DNA of 64,000 nt from Faecalibacterium taiwanense (GCF_036632915.2 NZ_CP155552.1:434001-498000), one strand, 5' to 3'. Counted from the stretch's first letter, positions 1 to 9,315 are shown. Notes: a model not told the origin generated them from the sequence alone. A program made the numbers and translations.

Positions 1-345
1 TGTGCCAAGTTCGTTGCCCGCGAAAAGCGCCGCGGCAACACCTACGACGGCATCATCATGGACCCGCCCAGCTACGGGCGCGGCCCCGGCGGTGAGATCT
101 GGAAGCTGGAGGACTGCATCTACGACCTCATCAGCCAGTGCGAAGAGGTGCTGAGTGATACGCCGCTGTTTTTTGCAGTGAACAGCTACACCACCGGCCT
201 GTCCCCGGCGGTCATGGAATATATGCTCAAGACCACGCTGGTGCCCCGCTTTGGCGGCGAGACCAGCTGCGACGAGATCGGCCTGCCGGTCTCTGCCACC
301 GGCGGCGTGGTGCCCTGCGGCGCAACCGCCATCTGGGAAGAATAA
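1..345 (+). CDS. SAM-dependent methyltransferase, C-terminal part (5' truncated by window edge)
   Basis: The reading frame is open from base 1 and stops at 345, giving the last 114 residues of a protein that begins outside the window. It contains the catalytic-type motif DPPSYGRGP, followed by WKLED, which is the arrangement seen in class I (Rossmann-fold) RNA methyltransferases of the RlmI/RlmK-like group; the N and D/PP residues of that motif position the target base. I infer a 23S rRNA or related RNA methyltransferase, but the substrate-recognition N-terminus is missing, so substrate and target base are open. It is followed by a hairpin-rich repeat and then the ECF transporter genes. Confidence 0.75.
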   Translation, partial: CAKFVAREKRRGNTYDGIIMDPPSYGRGPGGEIWKLEDCIYDLISQCEEVLSDTPLFFAVNSYTTGLSPAVMEYMLKTTLVPRFGGETSCDEIGLPVSATGGVVPCGATAIWEE

Positions 346-346
346 A

Positions 347-467
347 TACTCCTTCCGTCATCGCTTCGCGATGCCACCTCCCTCAGGGAGGGAGGCTTTC
401 TGACGGCAGAAAACCAAAAGGCTCCCTCTTTGAGGGGGCTGCCGCCGCAGGTGGCTGGGGGAGTTTA
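347..467. repeat. Hairpin-rich intergenic repeat, family R, copy 1
   Basis: A ~120-base element made of successive small inverted repeats, bounded by ACTCCTTCCGTCA on one side and GGGGGAGTT on the other, which can pair as an outer stem. The same layout recurs in opposite orientation at 3119-3221 and, with different stem sequence, at 27372-27500; half an element is at 22636-22690. Internal motifs TGCCACCTCCC and GGGAGGC are shared. Confidence 0.8.
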
Positions 468-534
468 TAAAATAATCTGAGATTTGGGGTACAGCCCCTT
501 TCAGAGGGGCGCACCACCAGAAAGAGAAACACAA

Positions 535-1374
535 ATGGAAGAGACGATTTTAACAGCACAAAATCTGAAATTCCGCTACGACAGCGACCAGCCGATTTAC
601 GCACTGGACGGTGTCTCAACGGAAGTAAAGCGCGGCGAATTCGTGGCCGTGCTGGGTGCCAACGGCTGCGGCAAGTCCACGCTGGCAAAGCACTTCAACG
701 CTATCCTGCTGCCGGAGAGCGGCAAGGTCTACGTGGAGGACATGGACACCGCAGACGACGACAAGCTCTATGATATCCGCCAGACCGTGGGCATGGTGTT
801 CCAGAACCCGGACAATCAGATCGTTGCCACCGTGGTGGAGGAAGACGTTGCCTTTGCACTGGAAAACCTCGGTGTGCCGCCCGAAGAGATGCGCCGCCGC
901 GTGGACGACTCCATGAAGATGGCCGGCATCTATGAGTACCGCGAGCGCGCACCCCACAACCTTTCCGGCGGCCAGAAGCAGCGCGTTGCCATTGCAGGCG
1001 TTGTTGCCATGCGGCCGGACTGCCTGATATTAGACGAAGCCACCGCCATGCTGGACCCCCGGGGCCGTGAGCAGGTGATGCAGACCATCCACTACCTGAA
1101 CAGGAATATGGGCATCACCGTGGTGTCCATCACTCACTACATGGAGGAAGCTGCGCAGGCAGACCGTGTGCTGGTGATGAGCAAGGGCCATGTGGTGATG
1201 GAGGGCACCCCCAAAGAGGTGTTCAGCCAGACCGAGAAGGTGCGCTCCCTGCATCTGGATGTGCCGCAGGCTGCAGAGCTGAGGGACGAGCTGGTGAAGG
1301 CCGGCATCCCGATGCCGGAGGGCATCATCGACACCGGCGAATGCGCACAGGCTCTGTACGAGCTTTTGCAGTAA
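535..1374 (+). CDS. ecfA1: ECF transporter ATPase subunit A1
   Basis: A 279-residue ABC ATPase of the energy-coupling factor (ECF) transporters that import vitamins and metal ions in Gram-positive bacteria. Walker A is GANGCGKST, the Q-loop reads VFQNPDNQI, which is typical of ECF ATPases, the signature is LSGGQKQR and Walker B is CLILDEATAMLD. An in-frame start at 484 exists but the ATG at 535 begins the normal family N-terminus and follows an A/G-rich stretch. It is 15 bases upstream of ecfA2, so the two ATPases and EcfT form one operon. No substrate-binding (S) subunit is in this cluster, as is usual for group II ECF modules shared by several S subunits. Confidence 0.95.
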   Translation: MEETILTAQNLKFRYDSDQPIYALDGVSTEVKRGEFVAVLGANGCGKSTLAKHFNAILLPESGKVYVEDMDTADDDKLYDIRQTVGMVFQNPDNQIVATVVEEDVAFALENLGVPPEEMRRRVDDSMKMAGIYEYRERAPHNLSGGQKQRVAIAGVVAMRPDCLILDEATAMLDPRGREQVMQTIHYLNRNMGITVVSITHYMEEAAQADRVLVMSKGHVVMEGTPKEVFSQTEKVRSLHLDVPQAAELRDELVKAGIPMPEGIIDTGECAQALYELLQ

Positions 1375-1389
1375 GGGGGGCAGACGCAA

Positions 1390-2310
1390 ATGGCAGATAT
1401 CATCAAAGTAGAACATCTGAGCTACGTCTACAACCCCGGCATGCCCAATGCGGTCACTGCGCTGGACGACGTGAGCTTTACGGTGGAAGAGGGCGACTTT
1501 GTGGGCATCATCGGGGCCACCGGCTCCGGCAAGAGCACCCTCATCACCCACATGAACGGCCTGAACAAGCCTACCAGCGGCAAAATTTATATCGATGGCC
1601 GCGACCTGTGGGAAGATCCGGAGAAGATCCGGGACTTCCGCTTCCTCACCGGTCTGGTGTTCCAGTACCCGGAATACCAGCTGTTCGAGGAGACCTGTTA
1701 TAAAGATATCGCGTTCGGCCCCAAGAACATGGGTCTGGACGAAGCCGAGATCGACCGCCGCGTGCATGAAGCCGCCGATTTCGTGGGCCTTGACCCGGCC
1801 CTGCTGGAGCGCAGTCCCTTTGAGCTTTCCGGCGGCCAGAAACGCCGGGTGGCCGTGGCGGGCGTTATGGCCATGAAGCCCCGCATTCTGGTGCTGGACG
1901 AGCCTGCTGCGGGCCTTGACCCGGAGGGACGGGACGACATCCTCAGCGAGGTGAAGGAGTACCACAAAAAGACCGGCACCACTGTGCTGCTGGTGTCCCA
2001 CAGCATGGAGGACATTGCCAAGTACGCCAACCGCGTTCTGGTGATGAGCAACAAGAAAATTGCCATGTACGACACCGTGGAAAAAGTGTTTGCCCGCGCT
2101 CCGGAGCTGCTGGAGCTGGGGCTTTCCGTGCCGCAGGTGACGAAGATCTTCCTCAAGCTGCGGGAGATGGGTGTGGATGTGCCCGCTGATGTGTACACCA
2201 TCCCCTATGCGGTCAAGATGATCCTGGAGGCCAAGCGCCGCCGGGAGGCAGGCGAGAGCCTTGTGCTCCCGCGGGAAGCAAAGAAGGAAGGAGGCGCTGC
2301 CGGATGCTGA
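1390..2310 (+). CDS. ecfA2: ECF transporter ATPase subunit A2
   Basis: A 306-residue second ECF ATPase. It has Walker A GATGSGKST, Q-loop VFQYPEYQLFEET (the longer form typical of EcfA2), signature LSGGQKRR and Walker B ILVLDEPAAGLD, with the H-loop in VSHSMED. It would pair with EcfA1 as a heterodimer on the cytoplasmic face and drive EcfT. The stop codon overlaps the EcfT start by seven bases, which points to translational coupling. The C-terminal ~30 residues are charged and lysine-rich and probably not part of the conserved fold. Confidence 0.95.
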   Translation: MADIIKVEHLSYVYNPGMPNAVTALDDVSFTVEEGDFVGIIGATGSGKSTLITHMNGLNKPTSGKIYIDGRDLWEDPEKIRDFRFLTGLVFQYPEYQLFEETCYKDIAFGPKNMGLDEAEIDRRVHEAADFVGLDPALLERSPFELSGGQKRRVAVAGVMAMKPRILVLDEPAAGLDPEGRDDILSEVKEYHKKTGTTVLLVSHSMEDIAKYANRVLVMSNKKIAMYDTVEKVFARAPELLELGLSVPQVTKIFLKLREMGVDVPADVYTIPYAVKMILEAKRRREAGESLVLPREAKKEGGAAGC

Positions 2311-3119
2311 GAGATATCACCATTGGCCAGCACTTCCCGGGCAACAGTCTGGTGCACCGGTTTGACCCGCGCCTGAAACTGGTGCTGACCATCGCCTATA
2401 TTGTGCTGCTGTTTGCAGCTTCCAATCCGCTGGGCCTTGCCCTTTCCATTCTGTTCCTTGCAGCAATGTACAAGGTGGCAAAAATTCCCGGCAAAATGAT
2501 CATGAAGAGCCTGAAGCCCATCCTGCCCATCGTGATCTTCACAGCGTTGCTGAACCTGTTCTTTGTGTCAGGCGAGGGCGAACCGCTGGTGCACATCTGG
2601 TTTTTGACCATTTATGCCGAGGGTGTGCGCTATGCTGTGTTGATGGCAGTGCGCGTCATGGCGCTCATCGCAGGCACCAGTCTGCTCACCTACACCACCA
2701 GCCCCATCGTGCTCACGGATGCCATCGAGCAGCTGCTCAAGCCCTTGGGCAAACTGCACTTCCCGGTGCACGAGCTGGCGATGATGATGAGCATTGCCCT
2801 GCGGTTCATCCCCACCCTCATTGAGGAGACGGACAAAATTATGAACGCCCAGAAAGCCCGCGGTGCCCAGCTGGATACCGGCAAGATGACCGACCGGGTA
2901 AAAGCCTTGGTGCCGGTGCTCATCCCGCTGTTCATTTCGGCCTTCCGCCGCGCGGACGAGCTGGCCATGGCCATGGAATGCCGCTGCTACCGGGGCGGCG
3001 ACGGCCGCACCCGCCTGAAGGTGCTGCGCTGCGAAAAGCAGGATTATATCGACCTTGCCGTGTGCATCGCCTGCTTTGCAGTGATCCTTGCCTCCCGGCT
3101 GGTGTTCCCGAATTTTTAA
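2304..3119 (+). CDS. ecfT: ECF transporter transmembrane subunit T
   Basis: A 271-residue membrane protein with about six hydrophobic segments and the two cytoplasmic coupling-helix motifs of EcfT, seen as AQKARGAQ and MAMECRCYRGG (the Ala-Arg-Gly type signatures). It couples ATP hydrolysis by EcfA1/A2 to exchangeable vitamin-binding S subunits. It is the last gene of the ecfA1-ecfA2-ecfT operon, and the order followed by truA is a conserved arrangement in many Firmicutes. A candidate S subunit in the same window is at 62535-63128. Confidence 0.94.
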   Translation: MLRDITIGQHFPGNSLVHRFDPRLKLVLTIAYIVLLFAASNPLGLALSILFLAAMYKVAKIPGKMIMKSLKPILPIVIFTALLNLFFVSGEGEPLVHIWFLTIYAEGVRYAVLMAVRVMALIAGTSLLTYTTSPIVLTDAIEQLLKPLGKLHFPVHELAMMMSIALRFIPTLIEETDKIMNAQKARGAQLDTGKMTDRVKALVPVLIPLFISAFRRADELAMAMECRCYRGGDGRTRLKVLRCEKQDYIDLAVCIACFAVILASRLVFPNF

Positions 3120-3221
3120 AACTCCCCCAGTCGCCTTCGGCGACAGCCCCCTCGAGGAGGGGGCCTTATAGCCTCCCTCTTTGAGGGAGGTGGCACGGCA
3201 AAGCCGTGACGGAAGGAGTTC
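3119..3221. repeat. Hairpin-rich intergenic repeat, family R, copy 2
   Basis: About 103 bases filling the ecfT-truA gap, homologous in inverted orientation to the element at 347-467. Conserved pieces are AACTCCCCCAG, the TTGAGGGAGGTGGCA segment and GTGACGGAAGGAGTT; the inner stem TCGCCTTCGGCGA differs from copy 1 but remains a perfect hairpin. Its end supplies the GGAAGGAG ribosome binding site of truA. Confidence 0.8.
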
Positions 3222-3222
3222 C

Positions 3223-3972
3223 ATGCAGAACTTTTTACTTACCCTTGCCTACGACGGCACCAATTACTGCGGCTTTCAGGTGCAGCCCAATGGCCGCAGC
3301 GTGGCCCAAACCTTTCAGGACGCGCTGCAGGCCGTGCTGGGCAGCCGCCCCGATATCAAGGGCTGCAGCCGCACCGATGCAGGGGTGCACGCGCTGGGCT
3401 TCAAGCTCAACTTCCACGCCGATACCCGCATCCCGGCGGCAAAGTTCCCGCTGGCGCTCAACCAGCATCTGCCGCCGGACATCCGGGTGCTGGACGCGCA
3501 GGTGGTGCCGGAGGACTTCCACGCCCGGTACGCGGCCCATACCAAAACCTACCTCTACCGCATCCACAACCACCCCATCGACTCGCCTTTTGACGCGGCT
3601 TATTACACCCGGGTGCCCCGGCATCTGGACGAAGCCAGAATGCAGGCGGCGGCGCAGCAGTTCGTGGGCAGGCACGATTTTCTGGCTCTGTGCGCGGCGG
3701 GCTCTTCCGCTGCAGCCCATGGCGATACCGTGCGCACCATCACGGACTGTCATGTTACCCGCAAGGGGGACGAGATCGACATTGAAGTGACCGCCGACGG
3801 CTACCTGTACAACATGGTGCGCATTCTGGCAGGCACTTTGTGCGAAGCGGGCGCAGGCCGGCTGGACCCGGCGGAAATTCCCGCCATTCTGGAAAGCCGT
3901 GACCGCAGCCGCGCCGGGCCGACCCTGCCCGCCAAGGGCCTGTTTTTGAAGTGTGTGGAGTATGATCTGTAA
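3223..3972 (+). CDS. truA: tRNA pseudouridine(38-40) synthase TruA
   Basis: A 249-residue pseudouridine synthase that isomerises uridines 38-40 in the tRNA anticodon arm. The catalytic Asp is in CSRTDAGVHA near residue 52, and the C-terminal motif YNMVRILAGTL is diagnostic for TruA. I chose the ATG at 3223 because it follows GGAAGGAG at the right distance and starts the family N-terminus (MQNFLLTLAYDGTNY); an upstream in-frame start at 3181 would read through the repeat. Twelve bases separate it from the next gene, so both may be cotranscribed. Confidence 0.95.
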   Translation: MQNFLLTLAYDGTNYCGFQVQPNGRSVAQTFQDALQAVLGSRPDIKGCSRTDAGVHALGFKLNFHADTRIPAAKFPLALNQHLPPDIRVLDAQVVPEDFHARYAAHTKTYLYRIHNHPIDSPFDAAYYTRVPRHLDEARMQAAAQQFVGRHDFLALCAAGSSAAAHGDTVRTITDCHVTRKGDEIDIEVTADGYLYNMVRILAGTLCEAGAGRLDPAEIPAILESRDRSRAGPTLPAKGLFLKCVEYDL

Positions 3973-3984
3973 GGAGAACCATTC

Positions 3985-5217
3985 ATGAGCAAAATTCGCC
4001 GCGGCGGACATTCCGCCGAAGGGGAGACGCTTTCTGCCGGACGCGTCGAATATCTGGAAGCCGCCCGGGCCCGGGTGCGCACACGGCGCATCCGCCGCAC
4101 CGTCGTCATCGTAGCGGTGCTGACCATCCTTGTCCTGTTTGCCACCGGCGCAGTGGGGTCTTCCATTGCACGCGCAAAAGACCTTGTGGATACTGCCGTC
4201 ATCGCGCTGGCACCAGCCGCAGGCTGGCCGCAGCAGACCGGCATCACCGACCCGGATGCGGTGGCGCAGATGTCTGGCAGCTTTGTGGAGATGGGCGGCG
4301 ACAGCTGCGTGGTATACAGTCTTGGCGGCACCCGCCTGAACAGCATCCAGAGCGGCTATGCCCGCCCGGCCATTGCTGCAGGCAAGACCCGCTTTGTGCT
4401 GTACAACCGCTCCGGCAATGAGCTTCGGGTGGAAAGCCGCACCCAGAACCTTTATACAAAAACCATGGACAGCACCATCTCGCTGTGCGCCGTGGCAGAT
4501 GCCGGACAGGTGGCTGTTGTGACCGACAGCACCGACAGCGTGGCAAAGCTGACCGTTTACAATTCCAGTATGCAGCAGCAGCTGGTGTGGAACCTGACCA
4601 GTGAGCAGGGCACCCCGCTGCGCATGGCCTTTGCGCCGGACAGCCGCCGCCTTGCCGTGGCCGCTGTATCGGCGGTGGGCGGCCAGCTGACCACGAACCT
4701 TTATGTACTGCCCCTCTCGCAGGGCGACCCGGTATGCCTTGGCTCCGAGAACAGTGTGCCCCAGTGGATGGGCTGGATGTCCAACGGCTTTTTGCTGGTG
4801 CTTTATGAGAACCGCGCCGTGCTGTACAACACGAGCGGCGGCAGCGCAGGCGAACGCGCCAGCTACGATTTTGGCGGCGGCACCCTCGTCAGTGTGTCCA
4901 ACACCAGTAACGGTGCGGCCCTGCTGCTGAGCAATGGCCAGACCAGCACGGCGGTGCTGCTGGACGGGGAGCTGACCGTGGGTTACAGCGGCAGCGTGCT
5001 CTCGGCCAGCCAGATCATCCGGGCAAAGAACGACGGCTTCTACCTGCTCACCGACAGCACGGTGGAGCGCTTCAACGGTGTGGGCGAGTTCCAGTGGAGC
5101 CAGCCGCTTTCGGCCCGGCCGCAGGCACTGATCGAGGGCAAGCAGATCATGGTGCTCAGCGGCAACACGGTGCAGGTGGTCACACCGCCGGAGCAGACAG
5201 CTTCCAGCGGACAGTGA
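3985..5217 (+). CDS. Membrane-anchored beta-propeller-like protein (DUF5711-type)
   Basis: A 410-residue protein with a short basic cytoplasmic N-terminus, one transmembrane segment around residues 39-60 (VVIVAVLTILVLFATG) and an extracytoplasmic domain rich in short beta-strand repeats with Ser/Thr/Gly turns. It resembles the DUF5711 group of Clostridia in size and layout, which is a recognition from memory. No catalytic motif is visible. It sits between truA (12 bases upstream, RBS AAGGAG) and a CvpA-like membrane protein, a neighbourhood that may relate to the envelope. Function is unknown; a sensor or scaffold at the cell surface is only a guess. Confidence 0.7.
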   Translation: MSKIRRGGHSAEGETLSAGRVEYLEAARARVRTRRIRRTVVIVAVLTILVLFATGAVGSSIARAKDLVDTAVIALAPAAGWPQQTGITDPDAVAQMSGSFVEMGGDSCVVYSLGGTRLNSIQSGYARPAIAAGKTRFVLYNRSGNELRVESRTQNLYTKTMDSTISLCAVADAGQVAVVTDSTDSVAKLTVYNSSMQQQLVWNLTSEQGTPLRMAFAPDSRRLAVAAVSAVGGQLTTNLYVLPLSQGDPVCLGSENSVPQWMGWMSNGFLLVLYENRAVLYNTSGGSAGERASYDFGGGTLVSVSNTSNGAALLLSNGQTSTAVLLDGELTVGYSGSVLSASQIIRAKNDGFYLLTDSTVERFNGVGEFQWSQPLSARPQALIEGKQIMVLSGNTVQVVTPPEQTASSGQ

Positions 5218-5291
5218 TTTTTGGGTGAGAAGATCATGCGTAAATAGCACTCTTGCGGGGAAAGTGATAAAAATAACAGGGAAAACAAGGT

Positions 5292-5987
5292 ATGTTCAAG
5301 AATCCGTCATTTCTTTTTGATATCATATGCACGGCAGCATGGATCATTCTGGTGGTGCGCTATGCGCGCAAGGGCTTTCTTTCGTCCATTGTGCAGCTGG
5401 TGGGCAACCTGTTCAGTCTGCTGGGGGCCAAGGAGCTTTCCGCTGCCTGCGCCGGCTGGGTGTTCGAGCACATGCTGGCAGGCGGCTTCCGCACCCAGAT
5501 CGCAGCAAACATTGCTGCGGGCGGTGCGGTAGACCTTTCCGGCATTGCGGAAAAGTATGCGGGCTTCCTGCCTGCTTCTTTCCGCGCTTCCATCGTGGCA
5601 GCCTGCGAGCGCTCCATTGGCGCTGTGCTGGCCGATAACGCGGTGGTGCTGGCCGATTCCATTGTGGAAAACGTGCTGCAGCCGCTGCTCACACCGGTGA
5701 TCACGCTGGTGCTGTTCTTCTTGTTCTACGCGCTTTTGCGCCTGCTGGTCAGTATGCTGGTCACGGTGCTGGGCCTTGTGAACAAGCTGCCGGTCATTGG
5801 CACGGTAAACCGCGGCCTTGGCTGGCTTGTGGGCGGTGCCACGGCGCTGCTGGATATCTATTTGGTGCTGTGCATCCTGTGGGGCATCATCGTCATCACA
5901 GGCGGCAACCTGAATGTGCTCAACGATACGGTGATGAGCAGCAGTCTTTACTACAAAATCTTCAATCTCTTCAACCCTTTCCTGTAA
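5292..5987 (+). CDS. CvpA family membrane protein
   Basis: A 231-residue protein with about four hydrophobic segments, starting with FDIICTAAWIILVVRYARKGFLSSIVQLVG, the CvpA-type N-terminus (the run here shortened by position: residues 9-38). CvpA proteins are inner-membrane proteins named for colicin V production and linked in some bacteria to envelope homeostasis, and the molecular activity is not settled. It is six bases from the end of the following ClpE-like gene's upstream region, so both genes are probably in one transcript with the propeller protein before it. Confidence 0.8.
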   Translation: MFKNPSFLFDIICTAAWIILVVRYARKGFLSSIVQLVGNLFSLLGAKELSAACAGWVFEHMLAGGFRTQIAANIAAGGAVDLSGIAEKYAGFLPASFRASIVAACERSIGAVLADNAVVLADSIVENVLQPLLTPVITLVLFFLFYALLRLLVSMLVTVLGLVNKLPVIGTVNRGLGWLVGGATALLDIYLVLCILWGIIVITGGNLNVLNDTVMSSSLYYKIFNLFNPFL

Positions 5988-6011
5988 AGGGTTTTGCATA
6001 AAGGAGGAACT

Positions 6012-8321
6012 ATGGTCTGTATTCGATGCCAGAAACGTCCGGCGATCATCTTCATCCAGCGGATGGACAATGGTCAGATGAAGCAGGAGGGCTACTGCCT
6101 GCACTGCGCCCGTGAGCTGCACATCAAGCCGGTGGACGATCTGATGAAGCAGTTCGGCATGTCGGATCAGGATCTTGATAACATGGAGAACCGCATGGAA
6201 AGCATGATGGAGGAGATGGGCGATGCAAACCCGCTCTCCATGATGATGAACATGGCGAACGGCGGCGAGGATGCTGACCCGGACAGCATGGACGAAGATC
6301 TGATCCCCGGCAGCAATGCCACCTTCCCGCTGGGCTTTACCAGCAGCGAGAAGAAAGATGGCGACAAAAAGACCGACCGCAAAAATGGCAAAAAGCCGCC
6401 TAAGCGCAAATTTTTGGATACCTATTGCGAGAATCTGACCCGCAAGGCCCGGGAAGGCAAACTGGACGATATCATTGGCCGCGACCGCGAAATTTACCGC
6501 ACCATCCAGATTTTGAGCCGCCGCCAGAAGAACAACCCCTGCCTCATCGGCGAAGCCGGTGTGGGCAAGACCGCCATTGCCGAGGGCATTGCGGAGCGCA
6601 TTGCCAAGGGGGATGTGCCCATCGGCCTGAAGGATAAGGAGATCTATCTGCTGGACCTCACCAGCCTTGTGGCAGGCACCCAGTTCCGCGGCCAGTTCGA
6701 GCAGCGGGTCAAGGGCCTGCTGAGCGAGGTGAAGGCCGCAGGCAACGTGATCCTGTTCATCGACGAGATCCACACCATCACCTCTGCCGGTGAGAGCGAG
6801 GGTGCCATGAACGCGGGCAATATCCTGAAGCCCGCCCTCTCCCGTGGTGAAATTCAGGTCATCGGTGCCACCACCTTCAACGAGTACCGCAAGTATATCG
6901 AGAAGGATCAGGCGCTGGAACGCCGTTTCCAGCCCGTGCGGGTGGAAGAACCCAGCGTGGCCGATACCCTTGCTGTGATGAACGGCATCAAGCACTACTA
7001 CGAGCAGCACCATCATGTGCAGGTGCCTGCCGATGTGCTTTCTGCCACTGTCACCCTGAGTGAGCGCTATATCACCGACCGTTATCTGCCCGATAAGGCC
7101 ATCGACCTGCTGGACGAAGCCTGCGCCTGCTGCAATCTGGCCCACCCGGTCATTTCCGAGTATCTTGGGATGCAGAAGGAGCTGGATGCCCTCAAGCAGG
7201 AAGAAGCCGAGATGGAGAATGCGGATGTGAACGAGCCCATCGACTACGAGCGCGTGGCCGAGCGCAAGACCCGCATTGCAAAGCTCGAAGCCGACCTGCC
7301 CGCAAAGCAGGCTGCTGCCAGCGAGATCCAGGTGACCATGGACGATGTGGCCAAGGTCATCGAGCTGTGGACCGGCATTCCGGCGGTCAAAATTCGGGAG
7401 ACCGAGTTCGCAAAGCTGGCAAACCTTGAGGGCGAGCTGAAAAAGAAGATCATCGGGCAGGACGAGGCCGTGCATCTGGTGGCGCAGGCCATCAAGCGCA
7501 GCCGCGCCGACCTTTCCGGCCGCCGCCGTCCCGCAAGCTTCATCTTTGTGGGCCCCACCGGCGTGGGCAAGACCGAGCTGGTCAAGCAGCTGGCAAATCA
7601 GCTGTTCGACGGCCCCGACCCGCTCATTCGTCTGGACATGAGCGAGTATATGGAAAAATACGCGGTGTCCCGCATGATCGGTTCGCCTCCGGGCTATGTG
7701 GGCTATGAGGAGGCCGGCCAGCTCACCGAAAAGGTGCGCCGCCGCCCCTACAGCGTGGTGCTGTTCGATGAGATCGAAAAGGCGCACCCGGATGTCATGA
7801 ACATTTTGCTGCAGATTCTGGACGAGGGCAAGATCAACGATGCGCAGGGCCGCACGGTGGACTTCTCCAACACGGTCATCTGCATGACCTCCAACGCCGG
7901 CAGCAGTGACCAGAGCACCGGCGGGCTTGGTTTCAACAAGAGCGAGGAACAGCTCAGCGAGGAAAAGACCCGCAAGGCGCTGGCCCAGTTCCTGCGGCCG
8001 GAGTTCCTTGGCCGCGTGGATGAAGTGATCGCCTTCAAGCCCCTGACCGAGGAGACCCTGCAGGGCATCGCGGCCCTGATGCTGGACGAGTACAAGCCCG
8101 GCATGGAGGCCAAGGGGATCGCATACAGCTACACCCCGGCAGCCCTCAAGGCGCTGGTGCAAAAGAGTCAGGGCGGCAAGTTCGGCGCCCGCGACCTGCG
8201 CCGTGTCATTCGCAAAGCCGTGGAAGACCCCGCCGCCGAGCGCCTGATCGACGGCACGCTGGCATCCGGCGGCACCCTTGTGGTGGATGCTGGTGAAAAC
8301 GGCGAAATCATCTTGAAGTAA
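6012..8321 (+). CDS. ClpE-like AAA+ unfoldase with N-terminal zinc finger
   Basis: A 769-residue Hsp100 ATPase. Residues 3-6 and about 32-35 give CIRC and CLHC, a four-cysteine zinc-finger-like module as in ClpE and McsA, replacing the usual Clp N-domain. Two AAA modules follow: Walker A GEAGVGKT with Walker B LFIDEIHT, and Walker A GPTGVGKT with [12 protein letters not shown] charged coiled-coil middle region lies between them. It would unfold proteins for ClpP or act alone as a disaggregase. The ATG at 6012 follows AAAGGAGG; an in-frame start 18 bases earlier lacks a site. A strong terminator follows at 8331. Confidence 0.9.
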   Translation: MVCIRCQKRPAIIFIQRMDNGQMKQEGYCLHCARELHIKPVDDLMKQFGMSDQDLDNMENRMESMMEEMGDANPLSMMMNMANGGEDADPDSMDEDLIPGSNATFPLGFTSSEKKDGDKKTDRKNGKKPPKRKFLDTYCENLTRKAREGKLDDIIGRDREIYRTIQILSRRQKNNPCLIGEAGVGKTAIAEGIAERIAKGDVPIGLKDKEIYLLDLTSLVAGTQFRGQFEQRVKGLLSEVKAAGNVILFIDEIHTITSAGESEGAMNAGNILKPALSRGEIQVIGATTFNEYRKYIEKDQALERRFQPVRVEEPSVADTLAVMNGIKHYYEQHHHVQVPADVLSATVTLSERYITDRYLPDKAIDLLDEACACCNLAHPVISEYLGMQKELDALKQEEAEMENADVNEPIDYERVAERKTRIAKLEADLPAKQAAASEIQVTMDDVAKVIELWTGIPAVKIRETEFAKLANLEGELKKKIIGQDEAVHLVAQAIKRSRADLSGRRRPASFIFVGPTGVGKTELVKQLANQLFDGPDPLIRLDMSEYMEKYAVSRMIGSPPGYVGYEEAGQLTEKVRRRPYSVVLFDEIEKAHPDVMNILLQILDEGKINDAQGRTVDFSNTVICMTSNAGSSDQSTGGLGFNKSEEQLSEEKTRKALAQFLRPEFLGRVDEVIAFKPLTEETLQGIAALMLDEYKPGMEAKGIAYSYTPAALKALVQKSQGGKFGARDLRRVIRKAVEDPAAERLIDGTLASGGTLVVDAGENGEIILK

Positions 8322-8330
8322 ACAAAGAGA

Positions 8331-8366
8331 AAGCCCCTGCATCCGTTTTGGAATGCAGGGGCTTTT
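8331..8366 (+). terminator. Rho-independent terminator after the clpE-like gene
   Basis: Perfect 12-base stem AAGCCCCTGCAT / ATGCAGGGGCTT with a ten-base loop, followed by TTTT, ten bases after the stop codon. Confidence 0.9.
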
Positions 8367-8387
8367 CCGCTGTTTGGCGCTGTACGG

Positions 8388-8503
8388 CAAACTGGAACTT
8401 GTCGGGGCGAGGCCCCTCCATCTTGCTAACGCAAGACCGTTCGGTCGCTTAAAAGCCCCACTGGGGCTTTCATTGTTCCGCTTCGCTCCACAAACGCGAA
8501 TTT
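8388..8503 (+). repeat. Left inverted repeat of the peptidase E cassette
   Basis: About 116 bases that are the near-exact reverse complement of 9132-9246. Over the core 108 bases I count only three differences, including one indel (TGCTAACGC against TGCTACGC), with a more diverged outer few bases. It carries internal palindromes TCTTGC/GCAAGA and AAAGCCCC/GGGGCTTT. It lies immediately downstream of the peptidase stop codon. Confidence 0.9.
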
Positions 8504-8508
8504 TCAAA

Positions 8509-9111
8509 TTAGTCTTTGCAAATAACCTTTGAACCTTCACCATCAATTACAATTCCCTGACGGTTGTTAATAGGGCATAGATTCAAATCCGAAAACTCAG
8601 TCATTATTTTCTCGGTAACTTTCTTAAATGGTGCTGTAAGATAATGCGGAAGAACATAGAAATCAATCAAAGCAAGCCCTGCATCATCTTCTTGTGAGTA
8701 GTCCTCCGGCTTTTCATCCATTTGCTCGATATATTGGATGCTTGGAGCGCATATAATCGCACCTGCCGATTCACCAATCATCAGTTTTCCCTTTGCCAAT
8801 TCTTTCTTCAACAGCTCATCCGTTCCCGTTTTACGGAGCTGGTCTATAAGGAAAAAAGAATTTCCGCCGGTAAAATATATCACATCCGCATCTTCAAAAA
8901 CAGACTGTATCGTTGAATAAGCCTCCGTTGAAATATCAATTTCAGTTACGATTGCTCCCAACTTTTTGAATAATTTTCGAGCCGAGCCGACATAACCGGT
9001 GTAGCCTTCACGCAGCGAAGCTGTTGGAATAAATGCGACTTTTTTATTTTCAATTTCTTCCTTTATCAGACTTCCTACACTTGAAAAGTGCGAACATAAA
9101 AATAGTTTCAT
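8509..9111 (-). CDS. Peptidase E-like protein (S51 family, type 1 glutamine amidotransferase fold)
   Basis: A 200-residue cytoplasmic protein with the S51 nucleophile motif GESAGA near residue 115 and the preceding YFTGGNSFFL segment; the family (peptidase E, cyanophycinase) hydrolyses Asp-X dipeptides or cyanophycin-type substrates, and the histidine in LPHYLTAP fits the catalytic set. Start at ATG 9111 is favoured by AAAGGAG seven bases upstream. The gene is strikingly AT-rich and uses AAA, ATT and GAA codons freely, unlike its GC-rich neighbours, and it is enclosed between long inverted repeats. I infer recent acquisition as a cassette. Exact substrate is unknown. Confidence 0.88.
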   Translation of the reverse strand: MKLFLCSHFSSVGSLIKEEIENKKVAFIPTASLREGYTGYVGSARKLFKKLGAIVTEIDISTEAYSTIQSVFEDADVIYFTGGNSFFLIDQLRKTGTDELLKKELAKGKLMIGESAGAIICAPSIQYIEQMDEKPEDYSQEDDAGLALIDFYVLPHYLTAPFKKVTEKIMTEFSDLNLCPINNRQGIVIDGEGSKVICKD

Positions 9112-9131
9112 CAATATTCTCCTTTATATAT

Positions 9132-9246
9132 AAATTCGCGTTTGTGGAGCGAAGCGGAACAATGAAAGCCCCAGTGGGGCTTTTAAGTGACAGAACGGTC
9201 TTGCGTAGCAAGATGGAGGGGCCTCGCCCCGACAAGTTTCGATTTG
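9132..9246 (-). repeat. Right inverted repeat of the peptidase E cassette
   Basis: The inverted partner of 8388-8503, beginning 21 bases upstream of the peptidase start codon. The pair therefore brackets the gene almost exactly, leaving only its ribosome binding site and stop codon region inside. No clear target-site duplication is visible outside the repeats. Confidence 0.9.
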
Positions 9247-9315
9247 TTGAATCAAGTATAGCATATTGCGAACAAAAGGAAAAGCAAAGCTGTGAATGCA
9301 TGATATTATCCCGCA

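Noticed and set aside
5307..8546. Very long open frame on the minus strand, antisense to cvpA and the clpE-like gene
   Set aside because: It lies opposite confirmed genes and arises from GC-rich codon bias; it has no family motif and spans two genes plus a terminator.
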